From Bostrychus sinensis (lineage: Eukaryota; Chordata; Actinopteri; Gobiiformes; Eleotridae), in NCBI GenBank assembly GCA_020698575.1, contig CM036240.1, positions 33,494,711 through 33,558,710 of the forward strand: a stretch of DNA of 64,000 nucleotides. The letters are read 5' to 3'. The notes below the pieces were generated by a model. That model was given only the letters and a program-made list of their open reading frames with translations. It had not been told where the DNA came from and did no database searches. Below, piece after piece: positions 12,261 to 24,585 of the stretch. Numbering within the stretch: the first letter of the stretch is position 1; every line of letters starts with the position of its first letter. The translations under genes and the position numbers were made by a program.

Positions 12261-13353
12261 CAGAGGTCGTTAACAGGCGGACCGCGGTCCGAATCCGGAC
12301 CCAGATGCCCTCCCATCCAGACCCGAACCTCTGTCCCACTCCGCGGACCCGAACCCGTTCAGCCTGTTCCGCTGCGGCGCGTCAACAGCATCGTATCCTG
12401 GTGCTTTAAAACTTTAACATGAACAGTGCGGGGTTAAATCAGCTGTGTTTTCTGTTACTGTCCAACAAAATGAGAGGAGTAGGTCCAGACTGAGTGCGGA
12501 GGGACAGGACTGTTCCGTTTACAACAGACTTAAGTTTCGTTTTTACGGAGCAGCGAGAGAGGAGGTAACACAGGCTGTGAGCGGCTCTGCCCTCTCTGTG
12601 TCTCTCTGTCGAGGCTCACCCCTCCCCTCTCGGTGTCCCTCTGTCCCACAGCTCACCCCTCTCCTCTCGGTGTCCCTCTGTCCCACAGCTCACCCCTCCC
12701 CTCTCGGTGTCCCTCTGTCCCACAGCTCACCCCTCTCCTCTCGGTGTCCCTCTGTCCCACAGCTCACCCCTCCCCTCTCGGTGTCTGTCCCTCTGTCCCA
12801 CAGAGGACAGAGCTGCCTCATATTCACCAGAGAATTAAGAGGAAACCTGTGTTTTGAGGCGCAGTACGTTCCACTTTAGTTTTAAAGGGTGCATCATCTC
12901 CTGCGTAAAAGCAGACAGAAAATCTTGCGTGTGACGCTATCAACCAATCAGATCTGAGGATTTGGAAACATATGGAGCGGTGACTGCGAGACAGACAGCG
13001 GAGAAATGAGAGAGACAGATGTAGAAGGGAACAGAGGTCAGCTCTAAACTCCTGTGTCTGCTGTGTTCTGAGCCAAGGACCATTATAAAAGCATTTTGTT
13101 TGATTTTTTTTTTAACTGTATTTGATTAACATAAGAAAAAAAAAACTTTTTTATTTTATTATTTGATATCCCCTAGTTTTAAACTGATGCTTATGTTAGC
13201 AAAATACTATTGCCATAATGTAGACACTGATGTGACTACAATGATTTTATTTATTTATTTTTGAGGTACAAATCAACATTGTGATGCTCCGGACCTTCGC
13301 GCGAGAAAATTTTCACCAATTGGACCTCGGTGAATTTTAGTTGGTGACCCCTG
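12261..13353. mobile_element. Non-autonomous hAT-type DNA transposon
   Basis: The 8-bp direct repeat TTCTAGAC flanks it exactly (12253-12260 and 13354-13361), the target-duplication size of hAT elements. The left end starts CAGAGGTCGTTAAC and the right end, reversed, starts CAGGGGTCACCAAC, so the termini are imperfect inverted repeats of hAT type. No transposase is seen; the interior is GC-rich and contains a minisatellite. It sits in the L1 ORF2 C-terminal region, so it arrived after the L1. Confidence 0.88.
12615..12803 (+). repeat. 37-bp minisatellite, about 5 copies
   Basis: The unit starts CTCACCCCTC and ends TCTGTCCCACAG. Copies start at 12615, 12652, 12689, 12726 and 12763 and are nearly perfect. 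It lies wholly inside the hAT element. The open frames across it are by-products of the repeat. Confidence 0.9.
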
Positions 13354-14460
13354 TTCTAGACTTATATCCAACAGATTCAGATTGTATGATGTCCTTTGAA
13401 GCACTTAGACTCAGATATGAGATACACAGAAAATATGTTTTCAAATATCTTCAACTCAGGAGTTATATTAGAGCAAAACAAAATAATGATCTAACCAAAC
13501 CACCAAAATCTAAATTGGAAGAGAGGGTCTGTAACGAGGAGCAATTTCGTAATTTTATAAATTACTAATATTAAACTCAACCGAAAATTTGGTCATCAAA
13601 TTGGATGCTTGGAAGAAAGATTTAGGAGTTAAGCTGTCACTAGAAGAGTGGCAGTCTGTTTACACAAGAGCTCACAAACTATTAACTCTCGCCTAAGGCT
13701 TCTACAGTACAAGTGGCTAATGCGAGTATATGTCACTCTTGTTAAATTAAACCAGTACAACACTAACATCCCAGACACATGCACAAAGTGTACAGAAGAA
13801 AAAGGCACATTGTTCCACTGCATCTGGGAATGCAGAGAGATTAAAGCCTTTTTTGGTAGCAGTTAAGCAAACTATAAAAGAGATTATTTTAAAAGACATA
13901 GCACTGGATCCTGGTTTCCTCATTCTAGGTCTATATCCCAAACACACAAGATATACTAAATGTGAACAGCTTTTTATTGATATATGTTTATTACAAGCAA
14001 AATGATTGATTGCACTTTACTTTTACTTTACAACAGATGTTGGCCGCTTTACCACTGGAACGAATTATATATCTCCTGAGAGGAAAGAAGGACCTATTTG
14101 AAAATATCTGGAGACCTTTTACAACTTTTGTGGAAAGCAAAGACTTATCTGACGACGAGGAGGACGTCTAAAGACAGCTTTATAAAAGGATGGAGTCTGC
14201 CTTAAAGACAGATCTTTTTTATGTTCAAATAAGCAGCGATTATGAAAACAAAAATACTGTATGGCGTCCTCCTTTTTGGTATAACATTATGCAGTTAAAA
14301 CACTGCACAACCAGGAGAGATGCCCCGGTGCATAAAGACACACCTTGTATTCTAACCAAGGATTAAAAAAAAGCCCATTGTGACAGCGTTCTTATGCATT
14401 AGTCCTACAAATGAATATGTAACTTTTGTTATGATTTATTATTGTTCAATTTGCTGAACT

Positions 14461-15294
14461 CGGAGACAAATGAGTTATGCACAGGAGCTTTTCTCTCCGC
14501 CTGCGCCTCAGTGCTATTGTGCATCTAGACTGATCATATTTGTGTGTAAATTAAGGCACTGCTTGGTAATTTTATTCATTCACAAATGCACAGAATGACT
14601 GTTTTGTATTATTAATTCAGTCAGGAGTTTGGACATGACTGTTCTTCTGTTATTTAAATGTATGGTCGGTAGATCTCGTTAATGGCTGTAGTTTTCAAAC
14701 ATTTTTCAAACTGACCAACAAAATAAAAGTCGGAACCTCTGGTATACACCTTCTTTTAAAAGGTAAGAGTGGGCTAAGTAGACCCATTTCAGCTGAATCA
14801 AATGTAATGGTGAGGATTAAACCAGCACTAAACCAGTGTTCAATCTAGAACTAAACTAGACCTAAACCAGGGCAAGAATGAGTCAGGATCAAACTAAAGC
14901 AAAACCCAGGACTAAACCAGGGATAGATCAAGGAAAACTCAGATCTACTGTTTAGCAATTAGGCAATCATGCCAAAAATCAGATATAGCACATACATTTG
15001 TTTTCAGTTACAGCCCGATTTTGAAAAATCATGATTACATTTTTTGCCATCGCACCCCATCTAATTCATACGTATATGAAAATATAAATAACAAACATCA
15101 AATTTAAAATTGTATACTTCATATTATACAAACTTTTTATTAATTGAAAATCGTCTGAAAAAAAAAAAAAAGATCTCTGAGAGACCTATGGATCCAAAAA
15201 AATCCTGCTCCAAACCAGACTCTGTTAAGTCCCTCAGTGTTGGAAATGTGGAATAAACCTGCTCATGACAGGCCAATATCTTGTTTAAAAGAAA
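14461..15294. other. Intergenic, no gene seen
   Basis: This AT-rich sequence includes degenerate repeats of the type ACTAAACCAG at about 14825-14930 and a poly-A run near 15160-15172. No coding signal is seen. Confidence 0.6.
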
Positions 15295-15440
15295 AAAACA
15301 AACTTTCTATACCATCAGTGCACTTTTTCATGTGCCTTTTCCCAGGAGGTTTAGTGATGAACTTTTTCTGTGCAGCTCCATCCTCTCGGTCATCTTCTGT
15401 GCCGTTGTACATCTCATCAGACACTGAAAAAACACAAACA
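15295..15440 (-). other. Exon-like duplicated segment, copy 1
   Basis: On the - strand an open stretch reads TEDDREDGAA...GKRHMKKCTDG. It is preceded by a pyrimidine-rich TTTTTTCAG acceptor-like site (near 15425-15435) and followed by a donor-like GATG/GTATAG. A related segment lies at 17620-17815. It could be an exon of an old gene or part of an unrecognised repeat. I do not recognise the protein. Confidence 0.35.
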
Positions 15441-17473
15441 CATGCACCCTTGTTCATATAAAAAGCTCAAATAACTTCTTTGGTCTTGTTCTCAGGGGAG
15501 AACCTGGGGTTGTTGTTTGGTCCTATAAACTACAGTTTATAAAGCACCAATAATGTTCAGGACTCACAATTTGTTAGTGTGTTTGGGAATTTAAAACTAG
15601 GCTAATTTATATTTTGTAGCTTATTTATTATATTTTATAAATGGCCTTCTCACCAACTTGTAAAGGCAACAGGACTCCTATCTTGTAATTTCATACAGTT
15701 ATATATAAACAAAAAAATTGGCAAATTAAACTAATTTACAAACATTGGCTATAAAGATGAATAAATTCTTCAGTTATAGCTCAAGTTATAACTTCAGTTA
15801 GGTATAGTGGTGCAATTAGTCCTACTATTAAAATGTTGTGACTTTGTGACTGCATTAACTGCTCTAAAGAAAAGCATATCATAATGTAAATGTTTTTTTT
15901 TTTTTGTGTGTGAAAATTTTCATTTATTGTGAAAATCCAGAAGTTACACTCGTTCAGTACCTGGTTTGGTGAGATCTGATCTGTGTAGATTGACATGAAC
16001 TGGGAGCGCCATCGCAGGAAAATAGAAATGTGGCGTATCTCTGACGAAGCGCTACGAGGCGCCACGCTTGCAGTGGAATTTAGGGGTCAAAGCTGTCCCT
16101 GCTCCTCCTGCCCCTGCCCCTGCCCTCCCTGCCCCTGTCCTCTCTGCCTCTGCTCCTGTCCTCCCTGTCTCTGCTCCTGTCCCTGCTCCTGTCCCTTCCC
16201 TGTCAGTACAATGCAGTGAGAGTAATTAAAGCAGGGGCTGAGAGGAGAAGTGCTAAGGCTATAAAAATGGTAAATTATGCATATTTATATTTACAAATAA
16301 AAATAATAATGTCAGCAATTTTACTTCAATATTACAATTTTTTGAATGACTATTGGAATCAAATTTAATGCTTTTTAATGCCATTTAAGGCCTTAATTTT
16401 TGCAAAAATAATTTATTGACTTAATGCTTTTTATTAGCCAGCTTTCTAGCTTTCTAATAAAATGACTTCTCTTCAAGTACAGAAAACTAAATGTGCAAAT
16501 GAATGCTTTTCAAACACTGAAAACCAAATTAAATTACATCTTTAAGGACTGCTGCTGTTCTGCTGCACTGCAGACCGCCGTCAAATGTCCAGTATCCAGC
16601 CCCTCGCCTGCACATGGAACCCTACGCCAGACCGGGCTGCGAAGCCTTGGACAGCTCGGGGAGAGCATGGACGGAATGTACTAGTTTGTGTGATAAAAGC
16701 TAAAACTATCTACAGAAGTGCAGAAAACAACTGTTTAATATGAGATCGTGTTGGAGTTCACTTCACTTTAACATGTCTTTGCTGTACAGCGGGGGTAGCC
16801 TGGCTTGACAGACAAACTCTTTTCCTCTTCTATACAAAAGTTAGTCTGGTACAGCTTCAATAACATTTCGTTGGGTGGAACAATGACAGGCGGCGAAACC
16901 AATCAGAGAAACGAAGCAAAGCACTGCTGTCCCAAACAAACATGGATTCCTGCCGCTTTTTTCCCCATAAAATGCCAGAATACAGCGTATTATGAGCAGC
17001 TCTGCATTTATTTCTAAATGGGAACAGCAGCAGAAGCCAGCTGTACAAAGATTTGTTGAAATTTTTTTATTTTTTATTTTTTTTATGTGTCCGTTACATT
17101 GGACATCAATCAGAATTAACTGTTGTAAAATGGCAACAAGACGAGGAAAAAAGTACCACAGATGACTGGACAATAACGCGGACGTCAGCAGAACCAACAA
17201 ACGACAAAGGAAATCTATAAACACCAATAATCAGCTCAGAGAAGTTATTACATTACATCGGTAGCTAGTGTTCCCTTAGTTAGCAGATAAACGACTGATT
17301 GGCCATTTCCAAATTGAACCAGAGAAATGCACCTCCCTGAGAGGGGAACCATCCTACTGTCTGGCTCACCAGGCTACAACGGGGGAGGAGAGGGGCAGAA
17401 AAAAGCTATAGAAGTTCAATAAAAGTTTAACTGTGCCTGTCATTGTTTTTGCAGTTTAAAGTTAAAAGTAAAT
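15441..17473. other. Mixed repeat-rich stretch without a supported gene
   Basis: It contains a short third partial copy of the segment seen at 17640-17710 (about 15950-16005), a CCTG-rich minisatellite, and a stretch near 16360-16430 of the type TTAATGCTTTTTAATGCC, common in old fish DNA transposons. GC-rich patches at 16550-16680 have no supported frame. Confidence 0.5.
16090..16200 (+). repeat. CCTG-rich simple minisatellite
   Basis: This is an irregular tandem of six-base units such as CTCCTG and CCCCTG. The translated cysteine-proline string is an artefact of the repeat. Confidence 0.8.
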
Positions 17474-17520
17474 ACCCGCGACCCCTAACGGGAATAACCG
17501 GTAGAAAATGAATGAATGAA
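17474..17520 (+). mobile_element. Truncated tail of a dispersed fish SINE-like repeat
   Basis: It contains CGCGACCCCTAACGGGAATA followed by GGTAGAAAATGAATGAATGA. This matches the 3' end of the full element at 26159-26288; only the last 45 bases or so are present. Confidence 0.7.
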
Positions 17521-17619
17521 ATGAGTAAATACCCAAATAAGTATGATTATCTAAAGTATAATGTTAGAAGGAACAATAAAATAAAATATTCTAATGAAAG
17601 ACGTTCGAAGGGAGTGATG

Positions 17620-17815
17620 TTACTTTGAAAACCTGGCTGCTAACCAGGACCAGTTCCTGTTTGGTGTGATCTGAGCTCTGTGTATTGATATGAACCATGG
17701 ACATAAAAACTAAAATTCCTTTACCATCAGTGCACTTCTTCATGCGCCTTTTCCCAGCGCCGCCCTCTCTGTCGTCCTCTGCGCCATCGTCCATTTCCAG
17801 AGACACTCATCGCAG
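17620..17815 (-). other. Exon-like duplicated segment, copy 2
   Basis: The - strand reads EMDDGAEDDREGGAGKRRMK and on through KKCTDGKG, clearly related to the 15.3-kb copy. The frame stays open with acidic then basic blocks, and a donor-like GATG/GTAAAG follows CTDG. The downstream part has a partial third copy near 15950-16005. Function and origin are unknown. Confidence 0.35.
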
Positions 17816-19248
17816 ACCGATTTATTACTGCAGGATGAAGAGCTTGGGATTTTCTTAAAAGTTACATTTTTTTTTGTCTATAATTCACAGCTTAAAAAGT
17901 ACTAGAGGCTATAAAAGTAGTTATTCGATCTTTTCATTTTTTCTGTATACTATAATTTAAATAAAATAGCTTAGTATTTTTGTAAAGCAAATAGTCATCT
18001 GTTTTAGATTATCTAAAAGGGAAAAAAAGTTTGCATTTGGAGACTGGTTCACCTTTTTCACCTAAAATATACACAGTAAGTTTTTTTTTGTTATATTTGG
18101 CAACTACAATGAGCATTACCCATACTCGATGCATTTTTTGAATGTCTGGGGGATTTCTGGCTCTGATGGACCGTGAACTATCTGAGCACCTGTGGCCTTC
18201 GTGCCGCACCCTGCCGCGCCGCTCTATCTGTGACCGCGCCCGACCACTGCATCTGCTCCGCGTGCGTCTCAGCCTGACCTCCGGCGTGCATTACCGGCGC
18301 AGAGAGAAGAGCTGCTCTGCTCGAAACGGGGACGGTCCACAAGCAGCAGGAAATTCCGCAAAATGCACTTTTAAAAGGAAAATCTTGGTGATAACTGGCC
18401 AAAGTTGCGTAAAGTCATGGATGTTTGGACAAAGTTGCAGTGTTGCGCTGAATTCGCCAGGTTTGCTTACTTTTGTAATTTTTTGTTAATAGTTGCAATT
18501 GCAACATAGCGAAATCTATACTTGTAAGCAACGGACAAGAATTAGCCATGGGCCTAGGCACAGGAGAGCACATGGTAGCATGTTAACTTTAGCCTAGCAC
18601 ATGGTAACGTGCAGCCATAGTTCACAGTCACTATCAAATGGAAATAAAAAAAATGTGTACTTGCGTTGTTTGTGTAGGTCTTCTCACATTTTTCATGGTG
18701 ACTCCACAATGTTCTTATTCTTCTTTCAAACTGATCAAGGTGTGCTGGCTTCACAGGGGCCATTTTAACTCTGCAGAAATGCATTCTGTGAACTTCTGCC
18801 CATCCTGAGATTTGATTGGATAATTAGCAATAGGGACAAAGCGCTGTGATTGGCTGATTTCAGTTGCCATGCTGTGGCTCCGGGTAGTAACCCTGACAGA
18901 GATTTGCACAAATACATGGCAAATAAACTCATTACTTACTTACTTACTTCCTTAATTAATGAGGAAATTATAGCTAGATAGAAATACACATGTATATAAA
19001 GTGGTCTACTGTAAAAAAAAAAAAAAGACATGTAACTTTTTACTAAATAAAGTAAAGTAATATTTAATATTATATAATACAGAAATATTGATTTAAATTA
19101 AGAAAATTTGATATATGCTATTGCCTGATACTCTAGACAGGACTTAAACACTAAAATTCCTCTTGGATTTTCTGATTCAGTATTAAGTGACAGAGCTGTG
19201 ATTGGCTCATTCCTCTGGGCCTCTCAACCCAGGCCCGGAGCCAAGGCT
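17816..19248. other. Intergenic, no gene supported
   Basis: It includes a GC-rich island-like patch at about 18160-18340 with overlapping open frames on both strands and no family signature. There is a short perfect palindrome GTTGCAATTGCAAC near 18490. The rest is AT-rich. Confidence 0.5.
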
Positions 19249-19513
19249 CTACAGCTGCAATGTTTCATATGACAGGGTTAGTCTGCAACTACAGCTGTAC
19301 AACTGTTTCATATGACAGGGTTAGTCTGCAACTACAGCTGTACAACTGTTTCATATGACAGGGTTAGTCTGCAACTACAGCTGTACAACTGTTTCATATG
19401 ACAGGGTTAGTCTGCAACTACAGCTGCAATGTTTCATATGACAGGGTTAGTCTGCAACTACAGCTGCACTGTTTCATATGACAGGGTTAGTCTGCAACTA
19501 CAGCTGCACACTG
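19249..19513 (+). repeat. 40/43-bp tandem repeat, 6 copies
   Basis: The unit contains GTTTCATATGACAGGGTTAG followed by TCTGCAACTACAGCTG. Copies 2-4 carry a 3-bp-longer linker (CTGTACAACTG) than copies 1, 5 and 6. There is no coding content. Confidence 0.9.
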
Positions 19514-19599
19514 TTAAAGAGCTGCTCTCAGGGGTTTGACTCAAACTACAGCACTAACACAATTATTTCCTATTTAAATACTATTAAAAACGTATATAC

Positions 19600-20285
19600 A
19601 TTTATGTATTATTATTTGCAATACTTATTGTGTTTTTCAAGAATATTAATACTTTGAATAAATCCCCAAACAGTGTCACCAGCCAAGCATCCTAACACCA
19701 TCATACTTCCTCCTCCATGCTTCACGGTGGGAACCATGCATGTAGAGACCATTCGTTTATCTTTTCTGCTGAGTGGAACCAAAGATTTCAAATATTGACT
19801 CATCAGACCAAAGTACAGATCTTCACTGGTCTAATGTCCATTCCTTGTGTTTCTTGGCCAAAACAAATCTCTGCTTCTTGTCTTTTCTTAGTAGTTGTTC
19901 CTTAGCAGCTATTTGACTACAGAGGTCTGATTCATGCAGTCTCCTCTGAACAGTTGATGTAGAGATGTATCTGCTACTAGAACTCTGTGTGGCATTTATC
20001 TGAGCTCTAATCTGAGAAGCTGTTAACTTGTGATTTCTGAGGCTGGTGACTCAGATGAACTTATCCTCTGCAGCAGAGGTGACTCTTGGTCTTCCTTTCC
20101 TGGGGCGGTCCTCATGTGAGCCAGTTTTGTGCTTGATGGTTTTTGTGACTGCACTTATGGATACATTCAAACTTTTTGCAATTTTCTGGACTTACTGACC
20201 TTCAGTTCTTAAAGTAATGATGGACTGGTGTTTCTTGTTACTCAGCTTCTTGGTTTTTGCCATAATAAGCATTCTAACATAGGGC
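19600..20285 (-). mobile_element. Degenerate Tc1-like transposase, antisense
   Basis: The - strand carries the Tc1 signature VPTVKHGGGSMMV (near 19690-19770). Upstream, decayed helix-turn-helix and DDE-domain sequence runs to about 20275, where a KNQEA-like start is recognisable. Stops and frameshifts are many. Tc1 elements are cut-and-paste DNA transposons common in fish. No inverted ends were located. Confidence 0.75.
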
Positions 20286-21164
20286 TGTCAGCTGCGTACC
20301 AACCTGACTCATGGAGTGGATGGATGGCGAGGGAAGTTTACAGAAATGGGCATCAGTTCTAGTGGCTGCACTTCATGAAGCCATCTTCACCACTTGGAGC
20401 AATGTTCCCACAGCCTCCTGTAAACACTCACATCAAGCATGACCCGAATTTTTTAAGTGATCAACAAGAACAGTGAAGCTACTCATTACTGAGTCCTTTC
20501 CATCAACTCAGTGAGGAAAAGTAGTTTGTGATGACGCCAGTGTGTCCCAGGCGGGCGAGGACAGTTTTGCACAGGCATAAATCTCTCCGTCTTGCTAAGT
20601 GATCTAAAGCTGGTTGATATGTCCTAGCTCACCTTTGGGATTTGTGCACCTTTTTTGCTACATAGCAACAGAATGATTCTATGCAGTAGGATCAGTTCAA
20701 AAACCTGATGCACTGCAGTACCAGCACTGGCCACCTGACCAGACCAGTTTTCAAAACTAATACTTTTCAGCAGCATTTACAATAAATCAAATTTATTTAT
20801 TTATTAACTATGAACTACTATTCAAGTAATTTATTAATCTTGTGAACCCATTCATGTCTTTGAAACAAAGACTTAACAGTGTTTTATTTTTAACTATTGT
20901 TTGATAAACTGCACATGAATAAATTGAGACACATGAGTGGCTGCATTTATCCAGAGCTTTAACACTGGTAAATGTGTCTTACCCTCAAATACTTTGACAG
21001 TGTGAACAGGAGGAGCACAGAGCGACCCATCAAACTTCAGGTTACTGGATGACCCCCTTTTATGTCCTCATGTTTGCTCATAAACTATAAAAGTAATATG
21101 TAATAAATTATAAAACTGAATTCAAAACTGCCATTAGAAACATTTGTAGTTTTGAAGTTTGTGG
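20286..21164. other. Intergenic, no gene seen
   Basis: Low-signal sequence. The 20330-20530 part reads like an old dispersed repeat, but I cannot name it. Confidence 0.5.
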
Positions 21165-21440
21165 GTCCAGTCAGGTCCATAAGTATTTGGACACTGACTG
21201 TGCAGACCATTCATCAGCTTCAACAATAGAAAGGACACATTAGACTTGGCCAAAAAACACCTAAAGAAGCCAGCCCAGGTCTGGAACAGCATTCTTTGGA
21301 CAGATTAGACTCAGACCAACCTGTCCCAGGATGATGGGCAGAGAAAAGTATGGGGAAGGCTTAGAACGGCTCATGATCCAAAGCGCAGCACATCGTCTAT
21401 AAAACATGGTGGAGCAGTGTGATGGCATGAGCTGCATGCA
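21165..21440 (+). mobile_element. Tc1-like fragment
   Basis: It begins with CAGGTCCATAAGTATTTGGA, an end sequence typical of fish Tc1 elements. It jumps directly to a part of the transposase (LAKKHLKKPAQVW, then IKHGGAVWWHE). The middle and 3' end are missing. Confidence 0.75.
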
Positions 21441-24400
21441 TCACACTGTAAAGAGCAGACTAAAATACATATGTTTAAGTATTGTCTTGTACTACCAGCT
21501 ACTTGCATTCTTAAATCTTGCATTCTTAAATTAAAAATCAACTAAGCTTTTTAGATTGCAAACTTAGACAAACTTAGACAGACTCACAGATAATTATATG
21601 AATCTATATTAACAAAGTCTGTACCTTTGTTATTACTGCCTTCATAGAACACTATATTAATAATGTTCAGACTGTTAAGAGTAAAGCTTCATTACTTTTC
21701 TTTGTTTTTTTCTTTAGGTGATCCAGACAAACCAGACCTATGCTTCTTCATGAACCATCCAGTCATCATTTTATCAGTCTTCATTATTCTGAATGTGCAA
21801 TTCACAACAATAAAACATTACTGTGTTACAGTGTTATTTCACATGTTCTGTTACAATTGTTTGGACTAAAATAAAACATGTATGTGGCCTTTCTGCACCT
21901 CTATTTTAATACTTAATTCTGGTTATAGCAATTACATCTTTTGGTACTCATCATAGTAGATAGTGTCATGATCTGTGGACAAGTACAGAAAACAAATGTG
22001 ATGATGGCAGTAAATAAAAACTGGGGTATGGTAGACAAAGATCTGTAATTTCAGGAAGCTACTGTTGAAGCTGGAGCAGGTCCTCCATCACTGCTCACGT
22101 CTCCAGGTCACTGCTGCACAGAGGGCCACAGGACGTCCCGAACTCACCACAGAAAAGCTACACAGAGACAAGCACAGAGAGAGTACTGTTTTAGGCAATT
22201 AAAATAATACTAACAGGTGATAACTGCACAATAATAAACACATTTAACACACTGACAATATGTCTGGGCTATGAGCTGCTAAATTATTAGTTTAATTAAT
22301 TTGAGTAAATAAAAATGTCAATGAAAAAAGTTTTTGAGTGTAACTTGCTAGGCTTAATCTAGTGTTTCCAGAAAGTAGTTACTTATAGAAATAATAACTA
22401 TGTAATATAACTTGACAACACTACCACAGTACCTGAAATAAATAATTTTACACAATAATACATACTTGTTTAAAATACATTATGGTTCTTTACACACCAT
22501 TGAGTACTTATATATCTTTCTGTTAAAAATGGAAACTAGGTAAGATTATTTTACTTTACACGAGCACCTCCAAGCTGTATCCAGAACTCGAAAGGGATCG
22601 GTATCAAAACAATGTCAAGTGGCTAATGTTAGGTAGTCGCCGTAATGGTACATACAACATGTAATGTAAGTTAACATGTTAATTATACATAGACCAACTA
22701 AACGGTCCCCATACCATGCCTCTTTTGTCATTTACATCACTTACACAATAATAGATTTTTGTTTGTTTTGATATAATCTATTCATTCTGGTGAGATAAAC
22801 CCATAACTAGCAGTTTGGCACAGATATCTATGCATAACTACATGTACATATATATATATAGCTAACGTTAGCCACGTGACATCGTTACTAAGCAACATTT
22901 TAGCCATTGTTTTTGTTGATGAATAACAAATTGTCACAGCTTTATTATAATGCACATTGAACACTTTACAAATCATACATACTAACAGCCATAAACTCCT
23001 TTGCTGTTTTTTTCTTATTTGGCAGCCACAACCTGTCAAAAGCAAGTGGACATTTTATTTTTACCAAAGTGGTGCAAAAGGAAAGGGTGAAAATGATGTT
23101 TCCCAGCACAAAACTCTTTTTGATTGGTTGATGAAAAGCTCTCAGGAACGCCCACTGAGGCGTTCTTGAGGCACTTCAGGATTGCCCATTCTGCTGACCG
23201 AGCCTGCTTGCCCAACAGCCATAGAAGTCTAAATACAGGTAAGATTCTGCCCGTGTAATGTTGAAAACGTCAAAAAAAAAAAAAAAAAAAAATGCCAGAG
23301 TAACATATGAGACCCACCAATCGCTATTTGGAAGCTGGCCGATGACAATTTTGAACACATGTTCAAAGTTTGAAATGGCTAGCCCCTTCTGCCAACGTTT
23401 AAATACATCTGAAAACCAGCTGAAAAACCAATAGAAACGTCCAATAAATGAATGCCTTCATTTTTCAGACAGAATCGTTAAACAGCGCAGTGGGACAGGG
23501 GCTTAAACAATGAAATGTCAGGGCACACACGCATCCCTGCACACATGTTCACTTATGGGACGTTTACTACAGATCCGGGGTTAGTGTTTCTCTCTGACAT
23601 GAGAAAGGAAATTTTTTGGTGAATATGGAGGTTCAGTCAGACCCTCAATCAGGCCAACAGTGAAGCAAAGCAAAGACAATATATAGTAAATCATAAAACA
23701 ATTAATAGCATTAAAATTAACTAGCGCCCTGAAATGATGGTACATGTGTGGGTTTTTTTGGGATTACTGATCACACAGAGGTCAATAAGAGGCCAACAAG
23801 TCACTGCAGAAGTTGATTCACCTACATTTCTACATTCAGTTTTCTGCACCATCTCATGCATTACGTTTTACAACTTCCATTTAAATTTAGACAGCTCTTC
23901 TGGCAGAAGTGTTCTCATGAAATCTGCCACATGCAGGACTTATTTGCCACAGGGGTCCATCAATTTGAGTATGGCATCCTTTTTTGCCATCCAGCCTCCA
24001 TTGCAGCTTCCCTCTTGTTTTTTTTTTTTTGGTCAGGGCAGTGAGGGCAACTTAAAAAATTAAAGCATGCCGAGCTGCCTTGCCTCCTTCTTGGACCTTG
24101 GAGCCAGGGACAGCTCTGAAATCCCCAAGGAGTAATGTCAGAGCACCCAGCCCTTTTGTCTGGCGCTGGCTTAGGCAGGGCACTATGGTTGGAGCACAAT
24201 CCACTCACTAATTGATGGGAGTATATTAGGCAGGGGGGTCTACAAGTCCTCCCTCAGGACATTTTAAAGAAAACAGATGGAAATTTCTGTATTTTGGTAT
24301 TGGAGTAGTTGCATTTAAAGTTACATTTTAAAATAATTATGTGACATTGTTTTTTGCTGCTCTCACATAAGAATAGACACCACAGCTCAGAGCTTCCTGC

Positions 24401-24585
24401 TGTTTGCGTGAGAGAGAAGCACAGATGAGCGGGACTGGTCATACGGCAGCCACAGCATGCTGCACACACAAATGCTGTGAAATGCTAAGAAGTCCATAAG
24501 TGTGGCTTTTCTTTGCCAAAATAGCTGCAGACACCACATGCTGTTCACAATGGTGACAAAAGCTCAGAGACAATGAACCATTCCT
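21441..24585. other. Long stretch without a supported gene
   Basis: I see no coding family and no paired repeat ends here. It includes a short TA run near 22848-22860, a poly-A run at 23272-23291 and a poly-T run at 24019-24030. Open frames are short and unconvincing. Confidence 0.5.

Larger units (their letters stand above)
8285..14460 (+). mobile_element. Defective Tx1/L1-like LINE, copy 2, with nested hAT element
   Basis: This is the fuller copy of the element at the window start. It has a 5' leader, ORF1 from 8425, endonuclease from 9726, the same nested insert (10505-11109) and the same internal reverse-transcriptase deletion with the palm SYADD retained. A hAT element interrupts it at 12261-13353. 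After that the ORF2 C-terminus continues, with a zinc-binding cluster (CTKC...FHCIWEC near 13780-13832) and a final stop at 14169-14171. The 3' end is approximate. A 56-bp stretch present in copy 1 near 2085-2140 is missing here. Confidence 0.85.

Noticed and set aside
12445..12879. 144-codon frame inside the hAT element
   Set aside because: It is dominated by the 37-bp minisatellite and shows no transposase motif.
18142..18489. 115-codon frame in a GC-rich patch as a gene
   Set aside because: Overlapping frames are open on both strands, and there is no signature, splice logic or paralog.
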